Of a stretch of DNA of 64,000 nt, positions 16,530 to 25,853 are shown piece by piece. The stretch's first letter is position 1, and every line of letters begins with the position of its first letter. The notes under the pieces were generated by a model that did no database searches, had not been told where the DNA came from, and saw only the letters and a program-made list of their open reading frames with translations. Source of the DNA: Bacillus sp. OV166 (lineage in GTDB: Bacteria > Bacillota > Bacilli > Bacillales > Cytobacillaceae); NCBI RefSeq assembly GCF_900177675.1, contig NZ_FXWM01000001.1, positions 4,287,001 to 4,351,000 of the forward strand, written 5' to 3'. Position numbers and translations under genes: made by a program.

Positions 16530-17528
16530 TTATGCACTTCTCAACATCTGAACAGTTGTCAAACTTGACTTTTGACACGCCAAAATAAGCATTCGTTCTA
16601 CTTGTTTTTCAAATGCTAAGTTTTTGCCTAAGTCTAGCCACCGGAACCAATATAGGTAATTATCCAAATATTTCGTGGCTACACCTTGAAATCGTACCAT
16701 CCACTTTTTTAAACGGTTATGAAAATTGTTAACGTGCTGAATGTGATAAATTCCTTTCTTTACTCGTTGCTTCTGTCTTTCATTAACAGATTCGTGCTGC
16801 AACTTTTTCATCTTTGCAAATTTCTTATAGTTAGTGGCGGTATCAGTACATAACAAAGAAGATGGATGAATATATCCACCAATCACCTCTTCAGCTTTAA
16901 CACGCCCTGTACCTGCTTTGCGGGCAATCACATTTCCATTTCGGTCCTGGGCAACTACCACCGCAATTTTCTGATTTGAAATCCCTCTTTTTTCATCTTT
17001 TTCGCCACGTTTTTTCGCTTTTCTATGAGTGATTTCTTTGCCTTTCATCGATTCTCGAAAGAAGGTTTCATCACTTTCAACAATTCCTGCTAACTGGTTA
17101 AATCCGTGAATTCCTAAAGCGTTCAATATTTTATGTCTCCAATAAAATGCGGTTGAAATATGGATTTCTAGGCGTTCAGCGATTTTAGGAAGAGTAAAAC
17201 CTTCAATCATCATTTCTATATACTGGACCCATTTCTCAGGATAATGAGAGCCAGCAAAAGGCGTGTTTGTCATATCGTTGAATGTTTTGCCGCAATCCTT
17301 ACAAAGATAACGTTGCCTTGAACGATATTTACCGTTTCGTTTGACCGAAACACTGCCGCAATGGACACAAGCCATCCCAGCAGAGAACCTACTTTCACGA
17401 ATGTCTTTCAATAGCTTTTTGATTTTGTCAGGTTCACTTGGAAATAAATCGTGTTTCATCGCTTCAAACAATGCCATTTGTTCTGATTCGGATAATTTAC
17501 TGAACTCTTCATAGATGTCTAACCACAT
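16530..17528 (-). CDS. IS1595-family transposase
   Basis: A 332-residue DDE/ISXO2-like transposase. The N-terminal part has a zinc ribbon (CVHCGS ... CKDCGKTF), then a helix-turn-helix (FTLPKIAERLEIHISTAFYW). The catalytic part shows VESDETFF, LLCTDTATNYKKFA and HVNNFHNRLKKWM, consistent with the family's DDN/E core. The frame is intact. It is likely able to move its own element. Confidence 0.92.
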   Translation of the reverse strand: MWLDIYEEFSKLSESEQMALFEAMKHDLFPSEPDKIKKLLKDIRESRFSAGMACVHCGSVSVKRNGKYRSRQRYLCKDCGKTFNDMTNTPFAGSHYPEKWVQYIEMMIEGFTLPKIAERLEIHISTAFYWRHKILNALGIHGFNQLAGIVESDETFFRESMKGKEITHRKAKKRGEKDEKRGISNQKIAVVVAQDRNGNVIARKAGTGRVKAEEVIGGYIHPSSLLCTDTATNYKKFAKMKKLQHESVNERQKQRVKKGIYHIQHVNNFHNRLKKWMVRFQGVATKYLDNYLYWFRWLDLGKNLAFEKQVERMLILACQKSSLTTVQMLRSA

Positions 17529-17609
17529 ATTTCAACGCCTCCAAGAGCACATTATATCAACATTTTATAAAGTGCTCAAGAAAGCAACAATTTATGCGAA
17601 AACAGCCTT

Positions 17610-17999
17610 AAAAAAAGACAAAATAAATTTCTGAATTCCTATTTACACTTTATAGGTCAAGTTGGACATAAAAGAGATTTTGTTTATTCATAAAAAAGAT
17701 CGTTTTCTTAACGATCTTTTCTAACTAAGCACCCGTTAGCACAATAAGAAAAGGAGCAGCCGCAGCCACTCCTTTGTTCGAGTCTTGCCCCGACTTAATA
17801 AGAAATATCGTTTCTTTTCCAAAAGGACCTTCTTTATTGAAAAATGTACCGTTAGTTCAGTAAAACTAACTAAATTTGCTTAATCAACTTAAAGTATCGG
17901 CTTCATCAATATGTGCAATCCAGGTTAATTTCCAAGGATTATCCCCTTTCTTAAAGTAAGTAATAAAATACGTTTTATTACTTCAATCAAATTCCAAAC
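17610..17999. other. Intergenic region with two hairpins and one dispersed repeat copy
   Basis: No gene seen. A terminator (AAAAGATCGTT-ttctt-complement) lies at 17694-17720. It is followed by a copy of the dispersed CACCCGTTA-type intergenic repeat at 17721-17785, which contains the hairpin AAAGGAG...CTCCTTT (17750-17775). The region lies downstream of the GH18 gene. Confidence 0.7.
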
Positions 18000-20900
18000 C
18001 TATGGTAATGCTGTCTCCTTGCCCACCATGCCAGCAAACGCATCCCAGAATTCTGGAACTTCTTGGTCCACTCCCCAGTTTCCGGTGCCTTTTATGCCGT
18101 ATTTCTTAATGAGATCCATTTTAGCACGAATAGATTGTTCGTTTTCGAACCAAACTGTGTAGGTCCCTGGAACAAGGTTTCTTCCGTATACACTAATAGT
18201 TGCATCACCTTCTTTAATAGTGAAGACTGCTTTTGGAGTTTGGCTTGCTTCATCAAATGTGACAGAACCATTGTATAGCGCTACTGCTTGTTTTATCTGT
18301 TGATTAGATATACCATATCCGCCAGAAGATGCTCCTTCTTTCCAATACCTTCCATAGTGTCCAATTCCAAGGACAATCTTTTCTTTTGGGACTCCTTGTT
18401 TTAATGCATATTGGATGGAACGCTCTACCCAACCAATGCTTGCTAATGGACCGGGAGGACTACCAGAATAGCTTTCATCGTAAGCCATGATCATCAGGTA
18501 ATCGGAATGTAATCCTAAGTTTGCATAGTCATAAGAGCCTTGCCAACCAGATTTCCAACCACTTGGATTTGCTGCAACAGCTGTTGACACTTCTTTTCCT
18601 GCTGGCAGCTTTTCTCGAAGTAAACGGACAAAATCGGTATATTCATCTCGATATTGATCGGTTACATTTTCTATATCCACATTGATACCATCTAGATTGT
18701 ATAGTTCAATGGTATCTGCAAGTTGTTGTGCTAATTTTTCGCGATTTTCCAAAGAACTTTCTCCTACTGCACGATTCCAATGGTTACTTACAAACGGCAC
18801 TACCCTTATTCCATTTTCATGCATAGAAGCTATGAAATGTCTGTCCACTTGAGAAGTCAATTTCAAGGTTCCATCTGCGTTTAAGTCAAAATACGTTGGG
18901 GAAACGACATTAATCGTACCGTTTGTTTGTTTGACTGTATCCGAGAAAAATTTAGAATCTCCGAAGTACAAATAACCCATATTAAAAGCTTGTTCTTCTG
19001 ATATTACAGACACTTCCACTCCTGCATTGGTTGGAATCATCAGATTTTGCCCAACATAGATATTCGATGACGTTAGTCTATTTAGCTTGGTTATAGAATC
19101 AATAGAAGTGCCAAATAAGTTTGCAATCTTCCAAAGGGTATCACCGGAACCTGTAACATAGCTCGTTAATCCGATACTCTTTGGTTTACTTTTATTTTCA
19201 GCGTTGTCTATCTGTTGGACAGATATAAATGGGTTATTTTTTATAAATGGGCTAATGTCAAAGGTTCCATTGAAATTCCCGTCCGCACCAGATATCAAAG
19301 TTTGTTTTATCATTTCTGAACCAGATTGACCAGCTAGAGTAACCTGTACCTTCGAGTTGGGCTCGGCACTTCCTTGTATGGTATAGCTAAAAGTTGTTCC
19401 ATTATTTTTCACCTGACTTGTCGTTATGACTGGTACATTCGCTACTGTATCTTTAACTATGGTGTATGTTTTTGCTTCACTTTCATTCCCTGAAGCATCT
19501 TTTTGACTAACCCGTAGTGACAACTTGCCATCAGATATTTTCAAAAGGTTCACTGGAATATCGTACACACCGTCTACTACAAGCGTAGTGTCTGTGATTG
19601 TTTCAGTTCCATTGGATATTTCAAGGTGAATGATACCCCCGTTTTCTGGACTTGTACCAGTAATGTGGTAGGCATCCGCATTATACTGATTTACAATCCC
19701 ATCATTGGCAGCATCAAAAGTAAATGTATTAGGCGCTTGTGTATCCTTTATTACAGTTTCACGAATTTCCTTACCGATATTTCCATGTTCATCCTTTGTT
19801 GTAAGGTTTACGCTCAGTGGACCATCTGCTAAAGTCGAGAGGTTCATTGTTAACATAAAATTACCTTGACCATCTGCTTTTACATTATTCAACACCGTTT
19901 TTGTACCGTCAGTGACCTTAATCGATATCGTACTATTCGGTTCTGATTTTCCGCTTATTTCATAGGATGACTCGGAAGCTTGTGAAATGACCGGTAGATC
20001 TGCTAGTTCTAATATTGTAGGACCTTTCAAATCCGCATTAAATATCTTTGTTGATTCCTGACTTTTATTTCCTACTGCGTCAATCTGATTTACGGTTAAC
20101 GAAATCTTTTCACCCTTTAACGCACGCAAATCTGTTTTTAAAGTGTAAGCACCTAACGAATCTGCCTTACCATCAAAGGTAACCATATTTCCCGATTCGT
20201 CTTTAAAGATGGCATGGACAACAGCCTGCGGCTCTGCCGTACCACTGATGGTGTAAGCTCCAACGTTTTCACTTCTTAGTAAGCTTAGCTCACCTATAGT
20301 AGGTGCCCCAACAGTTGTATCTTTTTGAACGATAGCAGTGGACATCGTACTTCTGTTTCCTGCTTGATCAATTTGATAAGCGTTAATGGTTAATGCCTTA
20401 TTATTAAGCCCTGATAAATCAAAGGTTGATTGAAACCTACCATCCTGCCCCGCTTGAAGTTCCTTGTTTACAGGGCTATTGATTCCATCGGATATCGAAA
20501 TGATTACCTTTGCATTTGGTTCTACAGTCCCTTTTACAAGATAAGCTGATGCGGTTGCCAGGTTAACGTATGCTACATTTGTTAGTGCTGGTGGATTTGC
20601 CTTTGTGTCTTTTGTTATGCTGGATGTCCTCTCCGGACCTGCATTTCCTGCCCGGTCTATACTAATAGCTTTAATCTTAACTGGTCCATCTTTTAGGGAT
20701 GCTAAAGCGATTGTCCCATTATAATTCCCTTTGTTATCTGCAGAGAATTGAACTGCTCTTTCGTTTGTACCATCGCTTACTCTAACTTCCATAGTGGCTT
20801 TCGGCTCGGTTGTTCCTGAAATAGTAAAACCATTTTGGTTTGTTGAACTTATAAAGCTTGGAACAGTCAAAGTTGGAGTGATTGGCGCAATCGTATCAAT

Positions 20901-22481
20901 GGAACCGTTCGTAGAGAGCATAGAACTTTCATTACCAACTTGATCATTTGCTTTCAATTGAATCGATACGGACCCATCAGATAATAATGTTAGATTAAAT
21001 GTTTGATTAAAAACACCTTGGCTATTTGTGGTCATTACACCTTTAACTTCATGATTGGAAGCGTCCTTGAATGTAACATTAACCTTGCTGTTTGGCTCTG
21101 CCCTACCGGTCAATGGATAGCTTCCCTTATTTGTTCCATTAATTATAGTCGGACTGGTAAGTATCGGTTGTGTTGGTCCAACAATGTCTTTAATAATCGT
21201 GACTTGTCTTTCAGAGCTTTTATTCCCAGCCTTATCCTGGGCAATTGCCCTAATTATAACCGTTCCATCCTTTAATGCTGAAGTGTTTGTAGCAATTTGG
21301 AACTTTCCGGTTCCATCAGCAGTTGTATTAAGAGATACTGTATTTGTCCCGTCAGTTAAGGTTAAAAAAACGGTCGCTCCAGTCTCAGCTGCCCCTGTTA
21401 TTGTATAAGCCGCAACATTATTTTTGGTAATATTAGCATTAGTAATGATGGTAGGAACTGTTGGTGCGGTCGTATCAGCAGGTGGATGATGAGCCTGGAT
21501 CTGCACTGGGATTGTTAGTCGTTGCCCAACATTGATGATATCTGTCGTTAATTTGTTTGCGGTTTTAATTGCCGTAACTGTCGTTCCATATTTTCTGGAA
21601 ATGCCAGCTAATGTATCCCCAGATACAACCGTATAAGCAATGTTTTGTGTATTCTCGGATGGAGCCGGTTTAGATGATGGAATTTGCAGCTTTTGTCCAA
21701 CATTGATACTAGCGGAAGTTAATTTATTTAATTGTATAATAGCATCCACAGTCGTATTAAACTTTTTTGAGATTAGATATAAAGTATCTCCTGGTACCAC
21801 TGTATACGCTTGATAATTTCCTGTTGTAGGAGCTGTCGGCACTGGGGGCGCTGTTGTAACCGCTGACTCAACCGGGAGTGGCACCCTTAATTTCTGCCCA
21901 ATATAAACCGTATTTGACGTTAGCTTATTCGCAGACCGAAGATGATCTACCGTAATGTTATAGCGTTTGGCAATAACAAAAAGGGTATCCCCTGAAACAG
22001 CTGTATATGTATAAAACGGCAGTTTTAAACTTTGACCGACATATAAAACATCTGTTTTTAAACCATTAAGTTCCTTCATTATACTAATAGTAGTATTAAA
22101 TTGAGTGGCAATTTTATTAAGTGTATCCCCGCTTTTAACCTGATAGGTTGTGTTAGGCAGGGTTTGTCCCGTATATGCTTGAGCTCTGTTTTCTAATTCA
22201 AGAAGTGAAAATGAACCAAGCAGCATTGTTCCTACCATAACTTTAACGGTATTTACTTTTAGGGTTGGAAACCTTGATTTAATATATTGAAGAGCCTCAT
22301 TACGGACAACTTGTTTAAGGTCTCTTTTAACTCCCAACTCTCTTGCAAATTCAGTTAGAAAATCATTATTATATCCCGGATCTCCAAAACCTCCCAACTC
22401 CGCTATCTGTTGGTCATCTAGATATAACACTAATGTTAGTTGGTCATCTTCGGTCACAATACGAAAACCTTCAAAATTCAT
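18000..22481 (-). CDS. Large secreted LysM / Ig-like repeat / GH18 glycoside hydrolase
   Basis: A 1493-residue cell-wall or spore-associated protein. Order: an unusual N-terminal ~95 residues with a hydrophobic stretch near 83-95; four LysM domains (~112-327), each with SGDTL or PGDTL; eight Ig-like repeats of ~95 residues (~335-1120), each with an AEPxAxV strand and ending near DKAGN; a fifth LysM (~1125-1168); then a GH18 catalytic domain (~1175-1485). The GH18 motif is DGINVDIE with the catalytic Glu intact, as in SleL/YaaH-type N-acetylglucosaminidases. LysM domains hold it on peptidoglycan and the Ig-like array acts as a long spacer. AAGGGGTG lies 6 bases before the ATG. Substrate is probably spore cortex or chitin-like glycan (inference). 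Confidence 0.92.
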   Translation of the reverse strand: MNFEGFRIVTEDDQLTLVLYLDDQQIAELGGFGDPGYNNDFLTEFARELGVKRDLKQVVRNEALQYIKSRFPTLKVNTVKVMVGTMLLGSFSLLELENRAQAYTGQTLPNTTYQVKSGDTLNKIATQFNTTISIMKELNGLKTDVLYVGQSLKLPFYTYTAVSGDTLFVIAKRYNITVDHLRSANKLTSNTVYIGQKLRVPLPVESAVTTAPPVPTAPTTGNYQAYTVVPGDTLYLISKKFNTTVDAIIQLNKLTSASINVGQKLQIPSSKPAPSENTQNIAYTVVSGDTLAGISRKYGTTVTAIKTANKLTTDIINVGQRLTIPVQIQAHHPPADTTAPTVPTIITNANITKNNVAAYTITGAAETGATVFLTLTDGTNTVSLNTTADGTGKFQIATNTSALKDGTVIIRAIAQDKAGNKSSERQVTIIKDIVGPTQPILTSPTIINGTNKGSYPLTGRAEPNSKVNVTFKDASNHEVKGVMTTNSQGVFNQTFNLTLLSDGSVSIQLKANDQVGNESSMLSTNGSIDTIAPITPTLTVPSFISSTNQNGFTISGTTEPKATMEVRVSDGTNERAVQFSADNKGNYNGTIALASLKDGPVKIKAISIDRAGNAGPERTSSITKDTKANPPALTNVAYVNLATASAYLVKGTVEPNAKVIISISDGINSPVNKELQAGQDGRFQSTFDLSGLNNKALTINAYQIDQAGNRSTMSTAIVQKDTTVGAPTIGELSLLRSENVGAYTISGTAEPQAVVHAIFKDESGNMVTFDGKADSLGAYTLKTDLRALKGEKISLTVNQIDAVGNKSQESTKIFNADLKGPTILELADLPVISQASESSYEISGKSEPNSTISIKVTDGTKTVLNNVKADGQGNFMLTMNLSTLADGPLSVNLTTKDEHGNIGKEIRETVIKDTQAPNTFTFDAANDGIVNQYNADAYHITGTSPENGGIIHLEISNGTETITDTTLVVDGVYDIPVNLLKISDGKLSLRVSQKDASGNESEAKTYTIVKDTVANVPVITTSQVKNNGTTFSYTIQGSAEPNSKVQVTLAGQSGSEMIKQTLISGADGNFNGTFDISPFIKNNPFISVQQIDNAENKSKPKSIGLTSYVTGSGDTLWKIANLFGTSIDSITKLNRLTSSNIYVGQNLMIPTNAGVEVSVISEEQAFNMGYLYFGDSKFFSDTVKQTNGTINVVSPTYFDLNADGTLKLTSQVDRHFIASMHENGIRVVPFVSNHWNRAVGESSLENREKLAQQLADTIELYNLDGINVDIENVTDQYRDEYTDFVRLLREKLPAGKEVSTAVAANPSGWKSGWQGSYDYANLGLHSDYLMIMAYDESYSGSPPGPLASIGWVERSIQYALKQGVPKEKIVLGIGHYGRYWKEGASSGGYGISNQQIKQAVALYNGSVTFDEASQTPKAVFTIKEGDATISVYGRNLVPGTYTVWFENEQSIRAKMDLIKKYGIKGTGNWGVDQEVPEFWDAFAGMVGKETALP

Positions 22482-22873
22482 AAACTCACCCCTTCAACAG
22501 TAATTCTTCATCATTATTGTTTGAATTTTGGTTAAAAAAATGTATAAGAAATTTTACATAAAATCAATCAGGAATTGTACACCAATACTTTAACAGCACA
22601 AAGGTATTTTATTGGAGGTAGTGAAACACTGACATAATTGAGGATTTGAAAAATGGTTGAGTGATAGGATGAATATATCGTTGATATAACCTAGGAAGTG
22701 TGCATATTGGAACGCTCTTGCTTTATACAGTTAAAGAAATAGATGGAATATGGAAATTACAATTTTTCACAATCTAAAAGCAGGGCTTTATGCCGGGAAA
22801 ATTTTTTGCGGGTTGGAGTCAACTGCAAAGCTGTCCTCCGAGGGGATAATTTGGGAGTTCGGAGGGAGGGCTA
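22482..22873. other. Intergenic region, possible gene remnant
   Basis: Holds the ribosome site and probable promoter of the GH18 gene (TACAAT on the minus strand near 22575). On the plus strand around 22710-22770 the frame LLLYTVKEIDGIWKLQFF looks like the tail of a small exported protein, but it has no start and soon stops. Nothing else is supportable. Confidence 0.4.
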
Positions 22874-23209
22874 CTATTCCTTTGTAATTTCTATAAAGAC
22901 TTTCTTTTGTTTTTCTGGAATTTCGTCCATATTTTTGTACTTAATAATTTTTCCGGTTTGATAATTGAGGATCGTATATCCGCTTTCTCCGATAAGATAA
23001 ACCATCGGCTTCACTTCTTTATATTTATAGACATTCTCTTCAGGAATTTCTTGAGTTTCAACATTAGCTAACGTCATTGTTTCTCCTGACAAAATCTGAT
23101 ACGTTCCATCGCCATAAATTTCCACCGTATCTTTTCCAGGCGGGTATTTATAATCATTAGAACAACCAGAAATAATTGTAATAAGGGATATGATAAGAAC
23201 CATTAGCAT
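22874..23209 (-). CDS. Small lipoprotein, unknown function
   Basis: A 111-residue protein with a type II signal peptide: a hydrophobic stretch then IISGC as lipobox (Cys near residue 16). The mature part is hydrophilic, with no family I recognise. The ATG at 23209 is preceded in frame by ATCAAGAAATGT after a stop, so an upstream start is possible but lacks a codon. It is the last of a group of minus-strand genes beginning at 24317. Confidence 0.7.
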   Translation of the reverse strand: MLMVLIISLITIISGCSNDYKYPPGKDTVEIYGDGTYQILSGETMTLANVETQEIPEENVYKYKEVKPMVYLIGESGYTILNYQTGKIIKYKNMDEIPEKQKKVFIEITKE

Positions 23210-23307
23210 ACATTTCTTGATTTACAACATTCTTTTCCATTGGTAATGTGCCTTTTAGTAAAGCAGCTGACTCTCTAATAGCGCTCGGGTAAGTATAACA
23301 AGATGGT

Positions 23308-23430
23308 TTATCCAGAAAAGTAAACCCAAAGAGCAAAGGTACCAATCAAAACAGGGATAAGAGCAGTTATCAATAGAATGATTTTTCTGCTATTTTTGTA
23401 AAAAGCGCTAAATCCCAATCCCGAAACCAT
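23308..23430 (-). CDS. Possible small membrane ORF or frameshifted tail of the preceding gene
   Basis: The 40-codon frame reads KNSRKIILLITALIPVLIG, a single membrane helix, and overlaps the end of the ORF at 23370-23543 in another frame. It either is the second transmembrane half of that gene after a frameshift, or a separate peptide. The ATG at 23430 has a purine-rich stretch directly against it, a poor start. Confidence 0.35.
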   Translation of the reverse strand: MVSGLGFSAFYKNSRKIILLITALIPVLIGTFALWVYFSG

Positions 23431-23543
23431 CTCCACTTTTCAAGTTCCTTTTGATGTTCCTCATCGGAATATTTAAATAAAACATAAGGAAAGAATGCTA
23501 CTCCAGGGATGAAAAACAATAGTCCAATGACAAGGGTGCTCAT
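23370..23543 (-). CDS. Small membrane protein (two-helix), possibly frameshifted
   Basis: A 57-codon frame starting MSTLVIGLLFFIPGVAFFPY, with one clear transmembrane segment and then DEEHQKELEKWRWF. Its ATG overlaps the TGA of the upstream frameshifted gene (ATGA), so the two look translationally coupled. The second hydrophobic segment continues in the next frame (23308-23430), suggesting one base has been lost or gained near 23410. No family recognised. Confidence 0.45.
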   Translation of the reverse strand: MSTLVIGLLFFIPGVAFFPYVLFKYSDEEHQKELEKWRWFRDWDLALFTKIAEKSFY

Positions 23544-23940
23544 TTTTCCATTTCCTTTTTGCCTACAAATTGAATCGTAACGCCATCCACCTTTTTATCC
23601 ATTTCGTAAGTTTCAGAAGATTTATCATAAAACACTTTCAGGTTCTCATCATTTATCCATTCGACGGAAAATTCCTTATCTGATCGGAATGTGTTTCCTG
23701 ATTCATTTTGTAATTTTTCATCTTTATTTAAAATGGATAATTGGGGGGAAAGTCCCGTCGTTGCACCACAATTTCTTTCGAAGACATATGCTACATTTTT
23801 AGCATTTGGAGAAGGAATTTTTGTTTAATGTCGTTTCCACAAATATCCCCAAATAATGCATCCAGCGCAAACTTACCTGCCGTAAATACAGCCGCTATAA
23901 CGAATATGGTAATTAATAACGGTTTTAGCTTATTCCGCAT
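23540..23940 (-). pseudogene. Secreted/membrane-anchored protein with GATT motif, frameshifted
   Basis: From ATG 23940 the frame begins MRNKLKPLLITIFVIAAVF (a signal anchor) and continues to GDICGNDIKQK. The continuation PSPNAKNVAYVFERNCGATT lies in another frame and runs to the TGA at 23540. A one-base change in the AAACAAAAATT run near 23826 explains the break. VFxRNCGATT followed by a strand is a recurrent motif in small secreted bacterial proteins of unknown role. Decay or a sequencing error are both possible. Confidence 0.65.
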
Positions 23941-23957
23941 GAATTTTGCCCACCTTA

Positions 23958-24317
23958 TCAGCCCCAGCCGAAACCCAGTTTGCCTTCATTCATCTTGGTT
24001 CCGTTCCATTCCAAAATTCCTTCGCCTGCTTCAATGCCTTGCTCTTCCATTTCCTTTTTATAAAATTTAATGAGCTTATCGCGTTTTTCGTTGTCTGGTG
24101 GTAAATCTACAGTCAGTGACGTAACGTATGGACCGCCTTCCTCCTCAATCCGTTCTGATTCATCCAGGATACCAATTACATTGACCTTTAGCGCACCCAG
24201 TTCGTAAAGTTTTTCAACAAATTTGATGGCATTAGCTGTTTCGCCAAACCGATCACTTGCTAAAGCTGATGGATTTTTGTTAGTGGTTAGCCATTCCAAG
24301 GCTTCAAATGTTTTCAT
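23958..24317 (-). CDS. Conserved hypothetical cytoplasmic protein
   Basis: A 119-residue soluble protein, no signal peptide or membrane segment, with a ferredoxin-like composition (ALKVNVIGILD, TSLTVDLP). The ATG at 24317 has AAGGAG 8 bases upstream; a TTG just before it is less likely. It heads a minus-strand group, 17 bases before the frameshifted GATT-motif gene. I do not recognise the family. Confidence 0.7.
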   Translation of the reverse strand: MKTFEALEWLTTNKNPSALASDRFGETANAIKFVEKLYELGALKVNVIGILDESERIEEEGGPYVTSLTVDLPPDNEKRDKLIKFYKKEMEEQGIEAGEGILEWNGTKMNEGKLGFGWG

Positions 24318-24465
24318 CAATTTTACTCCTTCGGTATGATTATTCCGATTTTACTATATGTATAATTTCCCCGTAACTTCAAATAATAATTCATTTAATG
24401 TTTCATAATCCTTTTATCAAAAAAATGCACTAATATCAGATACTTAATTTGAATTGAGGTAAAGT

Positions 24466-24948
24466 ATGAAAATCCCTATTCGTTTAACCATTGCCGTAAT
24501 TTTGTTCATCTGTAGTCCAATGACAATTATTGCTAAAGAAATTAAGTATAATCACAACAGCAAAACCATTGCAGAAATAAAGAAAGAAGTTGATTTTAAC
24601 ATATTAACTCCAAAGAAAATTCCTGATGATTGGACGTTAGATACCAAAACATCCCCCTGGATCATGCTGCATTATATGGACAGTAAGGACACCAAGCTAA
24701 TGGTCGCTATTCATTTGAGAAGAGGGTTTCCATTATCGAATGACGATTTTCCTCATGCTCAGAAAGTCGATATTAATGGAAACAAAGGTTATTTTCAGGC
24801 ATGGGTAGATAATGGAAACGTGGACAAGACCGGAAACACCATTACTGGCGGTTTACTTAATTGGGTACAAGATGATACTTATGTAGAAATGAGTAGTTCC
24901 AGATTATCAAAAGAAAAAATGTTAGAAATTGCAAGGTCGATGAAATAG
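24466..24948 (+). CDS. Exported DUF4367-like protein
   Basis: A 160-residue protein with an N-terminal signal peptide (cleavage near IIAKE). The mature part starts with VDFNILTPKKIPDDW, the typical opening of DUF4367-type domains found in Bacillus anti-sigma and sporulation-associated proteins, and ends with a helix KEKMLEIARSMK. No membrane anchor beyond the signal. The function is unknown; GAGG lies upstream of the ATG. Confidence 0.72.
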   Translation: MKIPIRLTIAVILFICSPMTIIAKEIKYNHNSKTIAEIKKEVDFNILTPKKIPDDWTLDTKTSPWIMLHYMDSKDTKLMVAIHLRRGFPLSNDDFPHAQKVDINGNKGYFQAWVDNGNVDKTGNTITGGLLNWVQDDTYVEMSSSRLSKEKMLEIARSMK

Positions 24949-24984
24949 CTTCATTAAATATTAGAAATGCTGGAGGTGATTTTG

Positions 24985-25059
24985 TTGGCTTCAGTTTTGC
25001 CAATAATATTGGGCTTACTGTTGGTTTCATATGCTCTTTATACGCGAAAAAAGAAGTAG
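24985..25059 (+). CDS. 24-residue single-helix membrane peptide
   Basis: GGAGGTGAT precedes TTG-TTG, giving MASVLPIILGLLLVSYAL and a basic tail YTRKKK. The spacing from GGAGG to the second TTG (24985) is 8 bases. It is a hydrophobic helix with positive C-terminus, lying between two exported-protein genes on the same strand. It is too short for routine annotation but has one of the best ribosome sites nearby. Function unknown; a toxin-like or assembly peptide is possible. Confidence 0.5.
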   Translation: MASVLPIILGLLLVSYALYTRKKK

Positions 25060-25078
25060 GTTGAAAGGGGGCACTTTT

Positions 25079-25837
25079 ATGAAGTTTTTGATTATTTTCA
25101 TCCTGATGTTTGCAGGGTATTTTACACCGATACCATCAGCTAAGGCAAATTTCCCTTTTGTAACACACGACGTCGATTTTATTGAAGTAAACCGCTCCTC
25201 CGGTGGATCCCGCGTATTTAAGGACACCGATGGTTATGAAGAAGTCGTCATCAATAAAGTTGTGAATTGGATTAATTCAGCAAGTTCTGCAAAAGGAACA
25301 ACTGAGCCAGAAAATCAAAAAACACCAATCGCTGTATTAAAAATACAAATGAAAAACGGTGATGTTTCAATTATCCAACCCGCTTACAACTGTGTTTCTG
25401 AAAATAAAACAAAAAAATGCGTGCTAGCCGATGGTGAGGTGATTTTGACCCGGAATAATAAAAATATTAGATTGAAATCGATTGAACTATTTGATTGGCT
25501 CCTAGTTGGTTGGAAATATGAAAATGTGGGAGCCTCTAAGGAAGAATTGCTTGATGAAACCTTATATACACGATACTTCAACTATCTCGACAAATCGTAT
25601 GATGATTTTTTCATGTGCCCCAAAATAGATAAAATCGAAAGAATAAACGGCGATGGAAGAAGACATGTCATTCACATGAGTGCGTTAAATTATTCAGGGC
25701 ATCATGCTGGACCGCTTCATAGAATTCATATCACGTTGACGGATACACCTGAAAACGACGTAAAAGTTAATAACATTACAATCCAAAAAAATATCTCCGG
25801 AAAAGAAGGACGCATTCAGTGTAGACGGGAGAAATGA
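25079..25837 (+). CDS. Secreted protein of unknown function, paralogue of the gene at 28698
   Basis: A ~252-residue protein with a signal peptide (MKFLIIFILMFAGYF, cleavage after KANF region). The mature N-terminal ~140 residues contain RSSGGSRVF, KTPIAVLKIQMKNGD, KKCVLADGEVILT and SIELFDWLLVGWKYE. All recur with few changes in the frameshifted gene at 28698-29512. The C-terminus differs from that paralogue, where a DUF3888 domain follows. I choose ATG 25079 because AAAGGGGG precedes it and the signal peptide begins there. Two Cys pairs may form disulfides. Confidence 0.78.
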   Translation: MKFLIIFILMFAGYFTPIPSAKANFPFVTHDVDFIEVNRSSGGSRVFKDTDGYEEVVINKVVNWINSASSAKGTTEPENQKTPIAVLKIQMKNGDVSIIQPAYNCVSENKTKKCVLADGEVILTRNNKNIRLKSIELFDWLLVGWKYENVGASKEELLDETLYTRYFNYLDKSYDDFFMCPKIDKIERINGDGRRHVIHMSALNYSGHHAGPLHRIHITLTDTPENDVKVNNITIQKNISGKEGRIQCRREK

Positions 25838-25853
25838 ATTTGGGAGTGATTTT

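Larger units (their letters stand above)
16111..17609 (-). mobile_element. IS1595-family insertion sequence with a passenger gene
   Basis: The ends are inverted copies of AAGGCTGTTTTCG followed by a partly conserved A-A-ATTGTTG-TTT: one starts at 16111 reading inward, the other ends at 17609. The transposase (minus strand) fills the right two thirds. The left third holds an 83-residue membrane-protein gene read the other way with its own terminator. Length is about 1.5 kb. The flanks are T-rich on the left and A-rich on the right, and I could not find a clear target duplication. Confidence 0.75.

Noticed and set aside
23157..23345. 62-codon minus-strand ORF before the lipoprotein
   Set aside because: Out of frame with the lipoprotein and with the small membrane ORF upstream; no domain and no ribosome site.
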